Source: Avelusimicrobium sp963660385
Lineage (GTDB): Bacteria; Elusimicrobiota; Elusimicrobia; Elusimicrobiales; Elusimicrobiaceae
Length of the DNA: 6,723 nt
NCBI GenBank assembly: GCA_963660385.1
Contig: CAVKWQ010000077.1
Span: 1 to 6,723 of the forward strand
Direction: 5' to 3'
This document shows, piece by piece, positions 1-5,280 of this stretch. The translations under genes were made by a program, and so were the position numbers. Positions within the stretch are counted from its first letter, which is position 1, and each line of letters starts with the position of its first letter. The notes under the pieces are model-generated. The model was given only the letters and a program-made list of their open reading frames with translations, did no database searches and was not told the DNA's origin.

Positions 1-2
1 AT

Positions 3-707
3 TCAATAGTTGGAAAGTTTCGATTTCCTTTGGCGGATAACAATGGAAATTCAATATTAGGAAAGACTTACGATGTATCTATTGATAAATTTGAGGAAAA
101 GTGGATTTCGCACCCAGATGTAAATGTTGATTTATGTATTTTTCCAATAGCACCTATTCTTAATTCTTTAAAGACTCCTGAAATTATGATAAATTATGCT
201 ATTCTGTCTAGGGAAGATTTGCTTTCAGCAGATGATTTAGAAAATTCAGTTTCTAGTATTGAAGATATTACGGTGGTGGGATACCCGGATGGTATTTGGG
301 ATAACTTCAATAATATGCCAATTGTACGTCAAGGTATTACTGCAACACCTTTGAATTTAGATTTTAAGAATGAACCTAAATTTTTGATAGATGCAGCCAT
401 ATATGGGGGATCAAGTGGCTCTCCTGTATATCTTTTTAATCGAGGGTCGTATCCACAAAAAAATGGGGGAATTTGCATTGGAAATCGTTTGAAATTGGTA
501 GGCATTGTGTCTCAAGTATTCCAGCATTCTATAACAGGTAGTCTTCATATATGTCCGATTCCAACAAATTATGTGCAAAATATTATGACCGCAATTCCTA
601 ACAATTTGGGAATTGTAATACACGCAAGAAAATTATTAGATTTTGAAAAAATCCTTTATTCTTTATTAAAAGAGCCCAATATAGATTATGCAACCGAAAA
701 GCCTTAA
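3..707 (+). CDS. Trypsin-like serine peptidase, 3' part (5' end outside the window)
   Basis: The reading frame is already open at the left edge, so this is a C-terminal part. The TTG at 30 is probably internal, because upstream codons (SIVGKFRFP) continue the frame. Numbering from codon 30-32, a hydrophobic strand VDLCIFPI carries the likely catalytic Asp (D34), and GGSSGSPV carries the likely nucleophile Ser (S129). This is the usual GxSGxP context of the chymotrypsin fold. The catalytic His would lie in the missing N-terminal part. The segment VVGYPDGIW followed by GITATP is typical of intracellular bacterial trypsin-like proteins that flank their Ser with a hydrophobic strand. About 60 residues follow the last strand and no membrane segment is visible. 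The gene is AT-rich compared with the regulator that follows, and its last 20 bases overlap the regulator start. Peptidase fold is confident; the substrate is unknown. Confidence 0.8.
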   Translation, partial: SIVGKFRFPLADNNGNSILGKTYDVSIDKFEEKWISHPDVNVDLCIFPIAPILNSLKTPEIMINYAILSREDLLSADDLENSVSSIEDITVVGYPDGIWDNFNNMPIVRQGITATPLNLDFKNEPKFLIDAAIYGGSSGSPVYLFNRGSYPQKNGGICIGNRLKLVGIVSQVFQHSITGSLHICPIPTNYVQNIMTAIPNNLGIVIHARKLLDFEKILYSLLKEPNIDYATEKP

Positions 708-1611
708 AAAATTAAATCGTTTGTTGTGCCTGCTTAATATCTTGGACGACGGAGAAATTCGCGTCCCGCGCGAAGCACGTGAATTGGACGTGACCGAACG
801 TACTATCCAGCGTGATATCAATGATATTGATGCGGGCGGATTCCCCGTCTATAAAGCCGCGCCGGGCGTATACAAGTTTATAGAGGGTTTTTCGCTTAAG
901 AAAATGAATTTAACGGAAGCGGAAGCTTCGCTTTTGCTTGTTATGCAGGATGTGATTTCCCCGTTGGGTAAGCCGTTCCAAAAGTCGCTTGCTTCGCTTC
1001 GGCAAAAAGTATTAAATGCGCCCGAAGAATCCCCATTTTACATTAAAATGCCTGCGGGCAGTAAATACGAGGAAACGAAAATTACGCGCGTGTTGGAGAA
1101 AGGTATCCGTACGCATACGGAAGTGTTGATGTCTTTGGCGGCCGATACAAGCCGGAAATTAACCTACGAGCTTAAACCGCTTAAAATCATGAATTATGAC
1201 GGCTTTTGGTATTTGCTGGGTATCAATGCCTATAAACAGGTGCGAAAATTCCGTCTGGACCGTATTTTGGACGCTATCAATACGGATAAGAGTTTTAAAC
1301 CCACGAAAAATATCCAAAAAATGCTGCAAGAAAGCCAAAATATTTGGTTTGGGGAAAAACGGGATAAAAAGGTGAGTTTTTGGGTCCCTGTGGAGTTTGC
1401 CCCGTATTTTGAGAAAAAAGCGTATTTCCCGTTGCAAAAAATCTTAAAAAAGCAGAAAAACGGGGATATTTTGGTGGAAACGCGCGTATCCAATTACCGG
1501 GAAATTATCCCGCTGACGCTTAGTTGGCTGGAACATATTACGCTAGTGGAACCGGAAGATTTTAAGACTCTTATCAAAGATATTTTGGGGCAGGCTATCA
1601 GAAGGCTATAG
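688..1611 (+). CDS. HTH and WYL-domain transcriptional regulator
   Basis: This 307-aa protein has the standard architecture of a WYL regulator. The N-terminal winged helix covers about residues 6-65, with recognition-helix segment VTERTIQRDINDI at 35-47. A helical linker follows, then the WYL domain at about 155-200 with the signature GFWYLLG (W174-Y175-L176) and the KFRLDRI strand (188-193), a likely ligand-sensing site with basic residues. A C-terminal WCX-like extension spans about 225-307. Family members bind nucleotides or nucleic acid and often control defence or DNA-damage genes. The start at 688 gives the usual short basic N-terminus (MQPKSLKKLNRLL), lies inside the end of the peptidase gene in another frame, and has no strong ribosome site, so translational coupling is likely. 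Base composition is richer in GC than the peptidase gene. The stop codon is TAG. Its target genes are not shown by the sequence. Confidence 0.93.
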   Translation: MQPKSLKKLNRLLCLLNILDDGEIRVPREARELDVTERTIQRDINDIDAGGFPVYKAAPGVYKFIEGFSLKKMNLTEAEASLLLVMQDVISPLGKPFQKSLASLRQKVLNAPEESPFYIKMPAGSKYEETKITRVLEKGIRTHTEVLMSLAADTSRKLTYELKPLKIMNYDGFWYLLGINAYKQVRKFRLDRILDAINTDKSFKPTKNIQKMLQESQNIWFGEKRDKKVSFWVPVEFAPYFEKKAYFPLQKILKKQKNGDILVETRVSNYREIIPLTLSWLEHITLVEPEDFKTLIKDILGQAIRRL

Positions 1612-1628
1612 AATTGTATATAATTAAT

Positions 1629-1684
1629 CTCCGCATAAAGTCCGCAAAATATGCGTACTTTATGCGGAGTTCTTTGTTTTTTTG
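1629..1684 (+). terminator. Rho-independent terminator of the WYL gene
   Basis: A perfect 13-bp stem (CTCCGCATAAAGT at 1629-1641 with ACTTTATGCGGAG at 1657-1669) is extended inside the loop by CGCA/TGCG (1643-1646 with 1652-1655). It is followed by TTCTTTG and seven T residues to 1684. It starts 17 bases after the WYL stop codon and sits between two convergent units. On the minus strand the same hairpin is followed by AT-rich sequence without a pure T run, so it may also stop the nuclease operon, but less clearly. Confidence 0.9.
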
Positions 1685-1685
1685 C

Positions 1686-2195
1686 TTATTTAAGCAAAAG
1701 TTCCCACTTGTCTTTATACTGGTCCAACCAGTTTGAGGGAATATCGGGCGATTCTTTATAGGCGGGTTTTATACGACGTAAGATTGTATCTTTATGTGCT
1801 TGTCCTTGTTTTCCTGGGGTGTTTAACCAATCTTGATGAGTTTTTTTCAAAATTTCCGCTACTTCTTTAGCAGGCATAATATATGTTTTCGGTTGGCAGT
1901 CATCAGTCCATTTTGTAGGCAAACTGACAAAAACATAGAATAAATCTTTATCACAAATATTCTCATGTTTTTGTTTCATCATCCATCCTTCATCTGCCGA
2001 TTTACCGTCGGTACGAGTTTTTACTTGAATACGAATAGGACTTTCGTGAGAAGGATGAATTGCCAAAATATCTATGTCTTTCGTATTTTCTGGTGCTAGG
2101 CCGGCAGGAATGGCCAATTCTTTGGCGATCCGCGCGAGGACATAATGCTCCCCTGCGGAACGAATGAATGCTTTATCGTGCTCTTGATTTTCCAT
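1686..2195 (-). CDS. PD-(D/E)XK-superfamily nuclease-like protein
   Basis: This is a 169-aa soluble protein. Visible motifs fit a small restriction-endonuclease fold: Glu in the first helix (SAGEHYVLARIAKEL, E16), then DIDILA with the metal-binding Asp (D42), then the strand IRIQVKTR with the Q-x-K half-motif (Q57, K59). After the core come WMM (71-73), a hydrophobic strand DLFYVFVSL (84-92), and a C-terminal segment PSNWLDQYKDKWELL (153-167). Related small proteins occur beside phage and defence genes and in restriction contexts. The start is supported by AGGAGA six bases upstream. It is the second gene of an operon with the coiled-coil protein, and its ribosome site overlaps that gene's stop codon, so the two products are probably made in a fixed ratio. 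Fold assignment is fairly good. Activity and target are inferred only. Confidence 0.72.
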   Translation of the reverse strand: MENQEHDKAFIRSAGEHYVLARIAKELAIPAGLAPENTKDIDILAIHPSHESPIRIQVKTRTDGKSADEGWMMKQKHENICDKDLFYVFVSLPTKWTDDCQPKTYIMPAKEVAEILKKTHQDWLNTPGKQGQAHKDTILRRIKPAYKESPDIPSNWLDQYKDKWELLLK

Positions 2196-2201
2196 ACTAA
2201 T

Positions 2202-2207
2202 TCTCCT
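2202..2207 (-). promoter_or_regulatory. Ribosome binding site of the nuclease-like gene, next to the upstream stop
   Basis: AGGAGA on the minus strand lies six bases before the ATG at 2195. The TAA of the coiled-coil gene (2209-2211) lies immediately upstream of it, within the same A-rich stretch. This favours translational coupling of the two genes. Confidence 0.75.
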
Positions 2208-2208
2208 T

Positions 2209-2637
2209 TTATTTATTGTTATTCCGTTGCCACTCTTGTATTTCCCGTTGACATTCTTTAATTTGATTTACCAAGCGTTCCTCCGTATATTGGTCGGCCC
2301 GGGAAAGGGAGTCTGTTTCCCGTTTGTAGCGGGCGGAAATTTCCTCGGCTTTTCTTTTGTATTGCCGGGTGAGTTCCTCTATTTCTCTTTGCCAGCGTTC
2401 TTCTATTTGCCGTTTATGTTGCTGGAAAGAATCTTTCTCCCGTCTTTCCTCTTGTTCTTGCTGCCGCAAGAGGGCGGTTTTCTTTTCGTAACGGCGCATC
2501 TGCAGCGTTTTTAACTCTTCCGCGGCACGGGTGATTTTATTTTTCAAGTCATAGGGCAGTTGGTAGGGTAAATTCCCTACGTAGATGCGGTATTGTCTTT
2601 CTATTTCGGATTTTTCTGAATTTGAGAAGAAAAACAT
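2209..2637 (-). CDS. Coiled-coil protein, unknown function
   Basis: I do not recognise this 142-aa protein. After a short N-terminus (MFFFSNSEKSEIERQYRIYVGNLPYQLP, containing a possible YVGNLPYQLP docking segment) almost everything from about residue 32 to 138 is strongly charged and rich in Glu, Lys, Arg and Gln, with few prolines. This is typical of one long alpha-helical coiled coil. The N-terminal FFF is too short for a membrane helix and there is no signal peptide. The start is well supported by AAGGAGG four bases upstream. It is the first gene of a minus-strand operon and precedes the nuclease-like gene by 13 bases, so it may be its structural partner, oligomerisation scaffold or sensor. 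The hydrophobic plus-strand frame opposite it is a shadow of the charged codons. Confidence 0.75.
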   Translation of the reverse strand: MFFFSNSEKSEIERQYRIYVGNLPYQLPYDLKNKITRAAEELKTLQMRRYEKKTALLRQQEQEERREKDSFQQHKRQIEERWQREIEELTRQYKRKAEEISARYKRETDSLSRADQYTEERLVNQIKECQREIQEWQRNNNK

Positions 2638-2641
2638 ATTG

Positions 2642-2648
2642 CCTCCTT
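2642..2648 (-). promoter_or_regulatory. Strong ribosome binding site of the coiled-coil gene
   Basis: AAGGAGG on the minus strand lies four bases before the ATG at 2637 and fixes the start of the coiled-coil gene. Confidence 0.85.
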
Positions 2649-2655
2649 GTTCTTA

Positions 2656-2693
2656 TTTAGCCTTACAACCAGGCTAAACATCAAGTAGATGTT
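2656..2693 (-). repeat. Two adjacent inverted repeats in the operon leader
   Basis: TTTAGCCT (2656-2663) pairs perfectly with AGGCTAAA (2671-2678) around a 7-base loop. The second repeat, AACATC (2677-2682) with GATGTT (2688-2693), has a 5-base loop and shares two bases with the first. They lie between the coiled-coil ribosome site and the 16-bp palindrome, so they would be in the 5' leader of the mRNA if the promoter is near the palindrome. The first hairpin ends 8 bases before the ribosome site and could affect translation. Confidence 0.55.
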
Positions 2694-2705
2694 AGAAAAC
2701 ATTTC

Positions 2706-2721
2706 CGACAAACGTTTGTCG
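2706..2721. promoter_or_regulatory. Perfect 16-bp palindrome resembling a LacI/GalR-family operator
   Basis: CGACAAACGTTTGTCG is a perfect 16-bp palindrome centred on CG. The centre AAACGTTT with a CG core is the form of many LacI/GalR-family operators (PurR, GalR and RbsR sites share this centre). It does not fit the LexA boxes, because there is no four-base gap between the GAAC- and GTTC-like halves. It lies about 70 bases upstream of the coiled-coil gene start on the minus strand, a normal operator distance, and about 50 bases before the structured region on the plus strand. No LacI-family gene is in the window. No clear -35/-10 pair could be drawn around it. Confidence 0.6.
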
Positions 2722-2756
2722 CTTTTGATTAGTAAGATAAGTTAGGCAAGAAAAAA

Positions 2757-2904
2757 GCGGCAATCTTTCCGGGTAGCTGAGAACCGACCCAAAACGATAT
2801 GCCGCCAGCACGCTCCCATAAGGGGGCGTGCTAAAAGACGGCTTCGTTTCCGTTTCTCAGCTCGCCGGAGTAATCCGGCGGGGCTATGCCAGACGCATAA
2901 CGCC
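2757..2904 (+). ncRNA. Putative structured RNA or attenuator, family not recognised
   Basis: A nested stem can be drawn. AGCTGAGAA (2775-2783) pairs with TTCTCAGCT (2854-2862), AAACGA (2792-2797) with TCGTTT (2844-2849), GCCG (2801-2804) with CGGC (2839-2842), and AGCACGCTCCC (2807-2817) with GGGGGCGTGCT (2822-2832), with tetraloop ATAA. A second hairpin is CGCCGG/CCGGCG (2863-2868, 2875-2880). A third is TATGC/GCATA (2885-2889, 2895-2899), closed by GGC/GCC. TCCGG (2768-2772) could instead pair with CCGGA (2865-2869), extending the long stem and breaking the second hairpin, as in a switch. The long hairpin has one T-G pair that is good as RNA only on the plus strand. On the minus strand, TGCCGC then six T residues (about 2763 to 2752) looks like a terminator end. 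Strand is therefore uncertain. It does not match tmRNA, RNase P, SRP or 6S RNA by eye. Confidence 0.5.
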
Positions 2905-2924
2905 AAAAACAAGCCAAAAGCAAA

Positions 2925-2954
2925 TTGTATTTACAACAACTCTTATATTATAAC
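2925..2954 (+). promoter_or_regulatory. Possible promoter of the 167-aa gene
   Basis: TATAAC (2949-2954) matches the -10 consensus at five of six positions. It follows TTGTAT (2925-2930) with an 18-base spacer, a weak -35. The stretch is AT-rich compared with the GC-rich hairpins just upstream. It would give a leader of about 75 bases before the ATG at 3037. TTGTATTTACAA (2925-2936) is itself a small inverted repeat overlapping the -35. Confidence 0.35.
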
Positions 2955-3025
2955 CTTTTTTCCAAGAAAATGGAGTTGCTGAAAAAGGACAACTTGCACG
3001 CCGGAAAAGTCATACTAACAGTTCC

Positions 3026-3032
3026 AAGGAGA
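3026..3032 (+). promoter_or_regulatory. Ribosome binding site of the 167-aa DnaB-like gene
   Basis: AAGGAGA lies four bases upstream of the ATG at 3037 and supports this start and that the gene is translated. Confidence 0.8.
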
Positions 3033-3036
3033 AATT

Positions 3037-3540
3037 ATGCAAACTAAGACAAAACAAGAAAATATAGATAATTTACACCCAGGGAAGGTGGTTGTTTTGA
3101 AGAAGAAAACTTTGCGGGAATCTTTATTAACGGTTTCAAGTGTTGTTTACCAGTCTGGGAAAATGGGTCAGGCGACGGGAGTTTTTCTTCTTGGCACTAC
3201 ATCAAAAAATAAATTGTTTGAACAAATAGTGGTCGGGAATACAGGGATAGATTCTTGGAAATTGGCTAGTGGTTATTTTACAAAACAAGAATATGGCGCT
3301 ATCCGCAAAGAGCTGGATCGCCTTGCGCTATTGCCCATATTTATAGATGACGAGCCTGGGGTAAACGTGGCAATCATTGTTGAGCGGACATTTTGTTTGG
3401 CAGAAACTTTACAAAAACAAGGGGAGCATTTAAATCTCATTGCAATACATGCGTTTAGGAAATGTTTATCTTCCGAAGATAAAAAGAAATTACAACAGCT
3501 TGCTTCCGAACTATCTGTGGCAATAGTTATTGTGGAATGA
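3037..3540 (+). CDS. Truncated DnaB-helicase-like RecA-fold protein without Walker motifs
   Basis: The 167-aa protein reads as a degenerate C-terminal (RecA-fold) domain of the replicative helicase DnaB. HPGKVVVLKKKTLRESLL (14-31) sits where DnaB has PGD-x-IILAARPSMGKTAL, so the Walker A GKT is replaced by ESL. IDSWKLASGYFTKQEYGAI (71-89) corresponds to the segment around the conserved turn RLRTG-x-L. LPIFIDDEPGVNV (99-111) is the clearest match, to the DnaB signature API-YIDD-TPG. LNLIAIHAF (132-140) takes the place of the Walker B strand, with His where Asp is expected. LASELSVAIVIVE ends at the strand that normally leads to the SQL motif. The N-terminal primase-binding domain, Arg finger and DNA-binding loops are absent. 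A strong ribosome site and an intact frame argue that it is a real product. ATP hydrolysis is not expected. Function is unknown. Confidence 0.7.
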   Translation: MQTKTKQENIDNLHPGKVVVLKKKTLRESLLTVSSVVYQSGKMGQATGVFLLGTTSKNKLFEQIVVGNTGIDSWKLASGYFTKQEYGAIRKELDRLALLPIFIDDEPGVNVAIIVERTFCLAETLQKQGEHLNLIAIHAFRKCLSSEDKKKLQQLASELSVAIVIVE

Positions 3541-3642
3541 GGCTAATAACACCGTAAAACTGTTTCTTATTTATTCTCTTTTTAGTATATAAGTAAAAAG
3601 GGGGGAATTTATGAGAATAGGACTTTTAATTTCATCAAGATA
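3541..3642. other. AT-rich spacer before the prophage fossil
   Basis: About 100 bases hold no gene. TATATAAG near 3586-3593 is a possible -10 without a good -35. A G6 run (3600-3605) before ATG 3611 could pass for a ribosome site, but the frame closes after 11 codons (MRIGLLISSRY). It may be the remnant of the original start region of the methylase-like gene. Confidence 0.4.
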
Positions 3643-4032
3643 TTAGCTAATAATGCTGTTCTGGGAATTTTAACCCGACTCTAACAGGATTTGATACGCC
3701 TGAAATAGGCGTGCTTCTTGCCGCGTCAGTTGCTTCCGTGCTGGAAAATGCCAACTTTTTAGAGAAGTCTATTCCTGCCCGGGTTAAATTCGACGGCATT
3801 TGGGCGAGATCTTGTCGGCCGGGATGTCGGTTTATACCGCTATCAAAAATGTTTGTGTGTGGAATAAATTAAGCGGTGGCATGGGCAGCTTGTACTGCAG
3901 CCAGTACGAATTGGTTTTCGTGTTCAAGAACGAGGACACCCCCATACAAACAACATTGAACTGGGGGGGGGGCATGGCCGCTGCCGTACGGACGTGTGGG
4001 ATTATCCGGGTATTTTGTTAAAAGCAATGTAA
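3643..4032 (+). pseudogene. Remnant of a prophage-type ParB/DNA-methylase fusion gene
   Basis: Pieces of one family are visible in consecutive frames. LANNAVLG (from 3643) and then NPTLTGFDTPEIGVLL (from about 3672) match the end of the ParB-like domain of phage-type adenine or cytosine-N4 methylases, and IPARVKFDGIW (to 3803) matches the start of the methylase domain (normally VK-GDIW-LG). In an overlapping frame from 3794, RHLGEILSAG, KNVCVWNK, GGMGSLY and YELVFVFKN match its late part. A further frame change in the C5 run at 3939-3943 gives PHTNNIELGGGHGRCRTDVWDYPGI and then a stop at 4030-4032. The catalytic DPPY segment and cofactor-binding half are missing, apparently by a deletion at GGCATTTGGG (3795-3804). 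A G10 run (3963-3972) adds glycines. It cannot make an active enzyme. The 73-aa frame opening at TTG 3800 is a piece of it. Confidence 0.8.
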
Positions 4033-4227
4033 ATAAAGCTAATATCGGCCTTCACCGGCTGGTTCGGACATTATATTGGTAGCCAACCCGTGTGGTGGGC
4101 CGATTTTGAGCGGGAATTATTGCAATTTCCAAATGGGCGACACGATGACCAGTGTGATGCCCTTTCCCAGTTGCTGACATATGAACAGCAAGACCGTACA
4201 AGTCTGGCGTGGCTGGATAATGTATAA
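4033..4227 (+). pseudogene. C-terminal fragment of a phage terminase large subunit
   Basis: Right after the stop of the methylase remnant the frame reads IKLISAFTGWFGHY, then PVWWADFERELLQFPNGRHDDQCDALSQ, then LLTYEQQDRTSLAWLDNV and a TAA at 4225-4227. FP-x-G-RHDDQ-x-DALSQ is the hallmark C-terminal end of the RNase H-like nuclease domain of terminase large subunits, including the metal-binding Asp pair. The usual V before DA is C here. Only about 60 residues remain. The ATPase and most of the nuclease are missing and there is no start codon with a ribosome site. Next to the methylase fossil this shows that a prophage once lay here or donated this DNA. Confidence 0.85.
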
Positions 4228-4237
4228 GGGGTATAAG

Positions 4238-4267
4238 GGAACCGACAAAGGGCTGTCGGTTCCTTTT
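4238..4267 (+). terminator. Terminator-like hairpin after the terminase fragment
   Basis: GGAACCGACA (4238-4247) pairs perfectly with TGTCGGTTCC (4254-4263) around the 6-base loop AAGGGC and is followed by TTTT. It lies 10 bases after the terminase stop, where the original phage terminator is expected. The T run is short, so efficiency is uncertain. Confidence 0.65.
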
Positions 4268-4314
4268 GGTATCATAAACTTGACTTATGCGGCTTGGGTA
4301 AGGCGTAATAGGTC

Positions 4315-4320
4315 AGGAGG
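4315..4320 (+). promoter_or_regulatory. Ribosome binding site deciding the start of the 290-aa gene
   Basis: A perfect AGGAGG lies four bases before ATG 4325. The frame is open from ATG 4181, but that region reads through the terminase tail and the terminator hairpin, so the first 48 codons are not part of the gene. Confidence 0.88.
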
Positions 4321-4324
4321 AATA

Positions 4325-5197
4325 ATGATTACATTCGAGACAACGCGTTTAGTAGAAAAATTTTTATCGGACGTAGACTATCAAGCCCAGTCCCCTTCCG
4401 GGTGGGCAAAACTGGCCCAAACTGGCCTTTGTACGGGTTTAAAAGGGTTGGACTGGCAAATTGGCGGCTTGCGCCCCGGAGATGTATTTTTACTGGTTGG
4501 GGGTCATGAGCGGGTTAATACGGCCTTTTTAGCGTTTATTTTGCATGCTCTGTGTTGGAAACAACAAGTGCCTGCTCACATCTATTCATGTGCTGAGCCG
4601 GTAGAGCGCTGGCTGCCCTATTTGTTGTCAGCAGAGTTAAAGATATCGTACTCGTCTTTACAGTGGGGCGTAATTGAGGGAGGTACGGAGCATATAAAAC
4701 GTGCAGGACAATTTTTAGGGAGACTGCCGCTTTGGTTTAGTGAGTTGAGTTTGGCTTCCGCACAGTGGAGTGATTTTGAAACATCTAAAGGTCAAATTCT
4801 GCTGATAGATGATTTTCCGCTTGAAACAGCAGGAAAAAGTGAGGAATTTTTGCTCAATTTAAAGAGTATTGCGCTGCAAAAGAGGAAAATTATATTAGTT
4901 AATGCAACACTTGATGAAAAACTTTGCCAATACCCAGATGTATATGCCAATTTGCGTCCTTTTGGATTGCTGGGCCGCGTGTGTGATTTTGTGGGGCTGC
5001 TGCGTTGGTGTATCCCTGGAGAAAATACTATTGTGGACGTAACGGACGATACGGGGAAGACAAAAATTATTGAACAAGATTTTTCACCCCTGGAGCAGGT
5101 TGAGTTGCGTATGTTATACAATGTGCGTTTACCGCGTTCTTATGCTATTTTTCTGCACCAATTTAATGTAGTGGATTTTAGGGACAAAGTTGTTTGA
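4325..5197 (+). CDS. DnaB-helicase-like RecA-fold protein with dead Walker A
   Basis: The 290-aa protein follows the whole C-terminal domain of DnaB without its N-terminal domain. GLCTGLKGLDWQIGGLRPGDVFLLVGG (34-60) matches G-x-PTGF-x-LD-x-x-x-GGL-x-PGD-x-IILAA. HERVNTAFLAFIL (61-73) lies where PSMGKTAFALNIA is expected, so Gly-Lys of Walker A has become V64-N65. IYSCAEPVERWLPYLLSAEL (86-105) is the FSLEMS region with the catalytic Glu displaced. LLIDDFPL (159-166) keeps a Walker B-like strand. IILVNATLDEKL stands for the SQL motif with Gln lost. NLRPFGLLGRVCDFVGLLRW (209-228) is DLRESG-x-IEQDAD-x-V-x-FLYR. The K-x-R-x-G arginine-finger strand is replaced (VDVTDDTGKT). ATP hydrolysis and DNA unwinding are not expected, so a structural or regulatory role is more likely. 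A strong ribosome site and long intact frame suggest a selected protein. It lies just after the prophage fossil. Confidence 0.8.
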   Translation: MITFETTRLVEKFLSDVDYQAQSPSGWAKLAQTGLCTGLKGLDWQIGGLRPGDVFLLVGGHERVNTAFLAFILHALCWKQQVPAHIYSCAEPVERWLPYLLSAELKISYSSLQWGVIEGGTEHIKRAGQFLGRLPLWFSELSLASAQWSDFETSKGQILLIDDFPLETAGKSEEFLLNLKSIALQKRKIILVNATLDEKLCQYPDVYANLRPFGLLGRVCDFVGLLRWCIPGENTIVDVTDDTGKTKIIEQDFSPLEQVELRMLYNVRLPRSYAIFLHQFNVVDFRDKVV

Positions 5198-5280
5198 AAG
5201 AGCTTTTGCAAATCGTACTTGACTTATCTCCCCATAGTAAGCGGTAATGGAATGCAGGATAATTCAAAAATGAGAAATTT

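Noticed and set aside
2227..2514. Plus-strand hydrophobic 95-codon frame that could look like a membrane protein
   Set aside because: It is opposite the charged coiled-coil gene. Antisense of Glu/Lys/Arg/Gln-rich codons naturally gives Phe/Leu-rich sequence. It has no ribosome site, and the coiled-coil gene has a strong one.
2706..2721. LexA/SOS box
   Set aside because: GAAC-N4-GTTC spacing is absent: the AAC and GTT halves touch. The LacI/GalR-type form fits better.
2757..2904. tmRNA, RNase P RNA, SRP RNA, 6S RNA or retron RNA
   Set aside because: None of the conserved segments of the first three, nor the long central bubble of 6S RNA, can be seen. No reverse transcriptase gene is present for a retron or diversity-generating element.
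4181..4324. Upstream extension of the 290-aa DnaB-like gene to ATG 4181
   Set aside because: These codons overlap the terminase tail in another frame and a terminator hairpin, have no ribosome site, and do not resemble a DnaB N-terminal domain. AGGAGG before 4325 fixes the start.
5219..5250. Promoter TTGACT before the amber-broken gene
   Set aside because: The -35 is good, but no -10 lies at 16-18 bases (CGGTAA at 17). TAATGG is at 20 bases.
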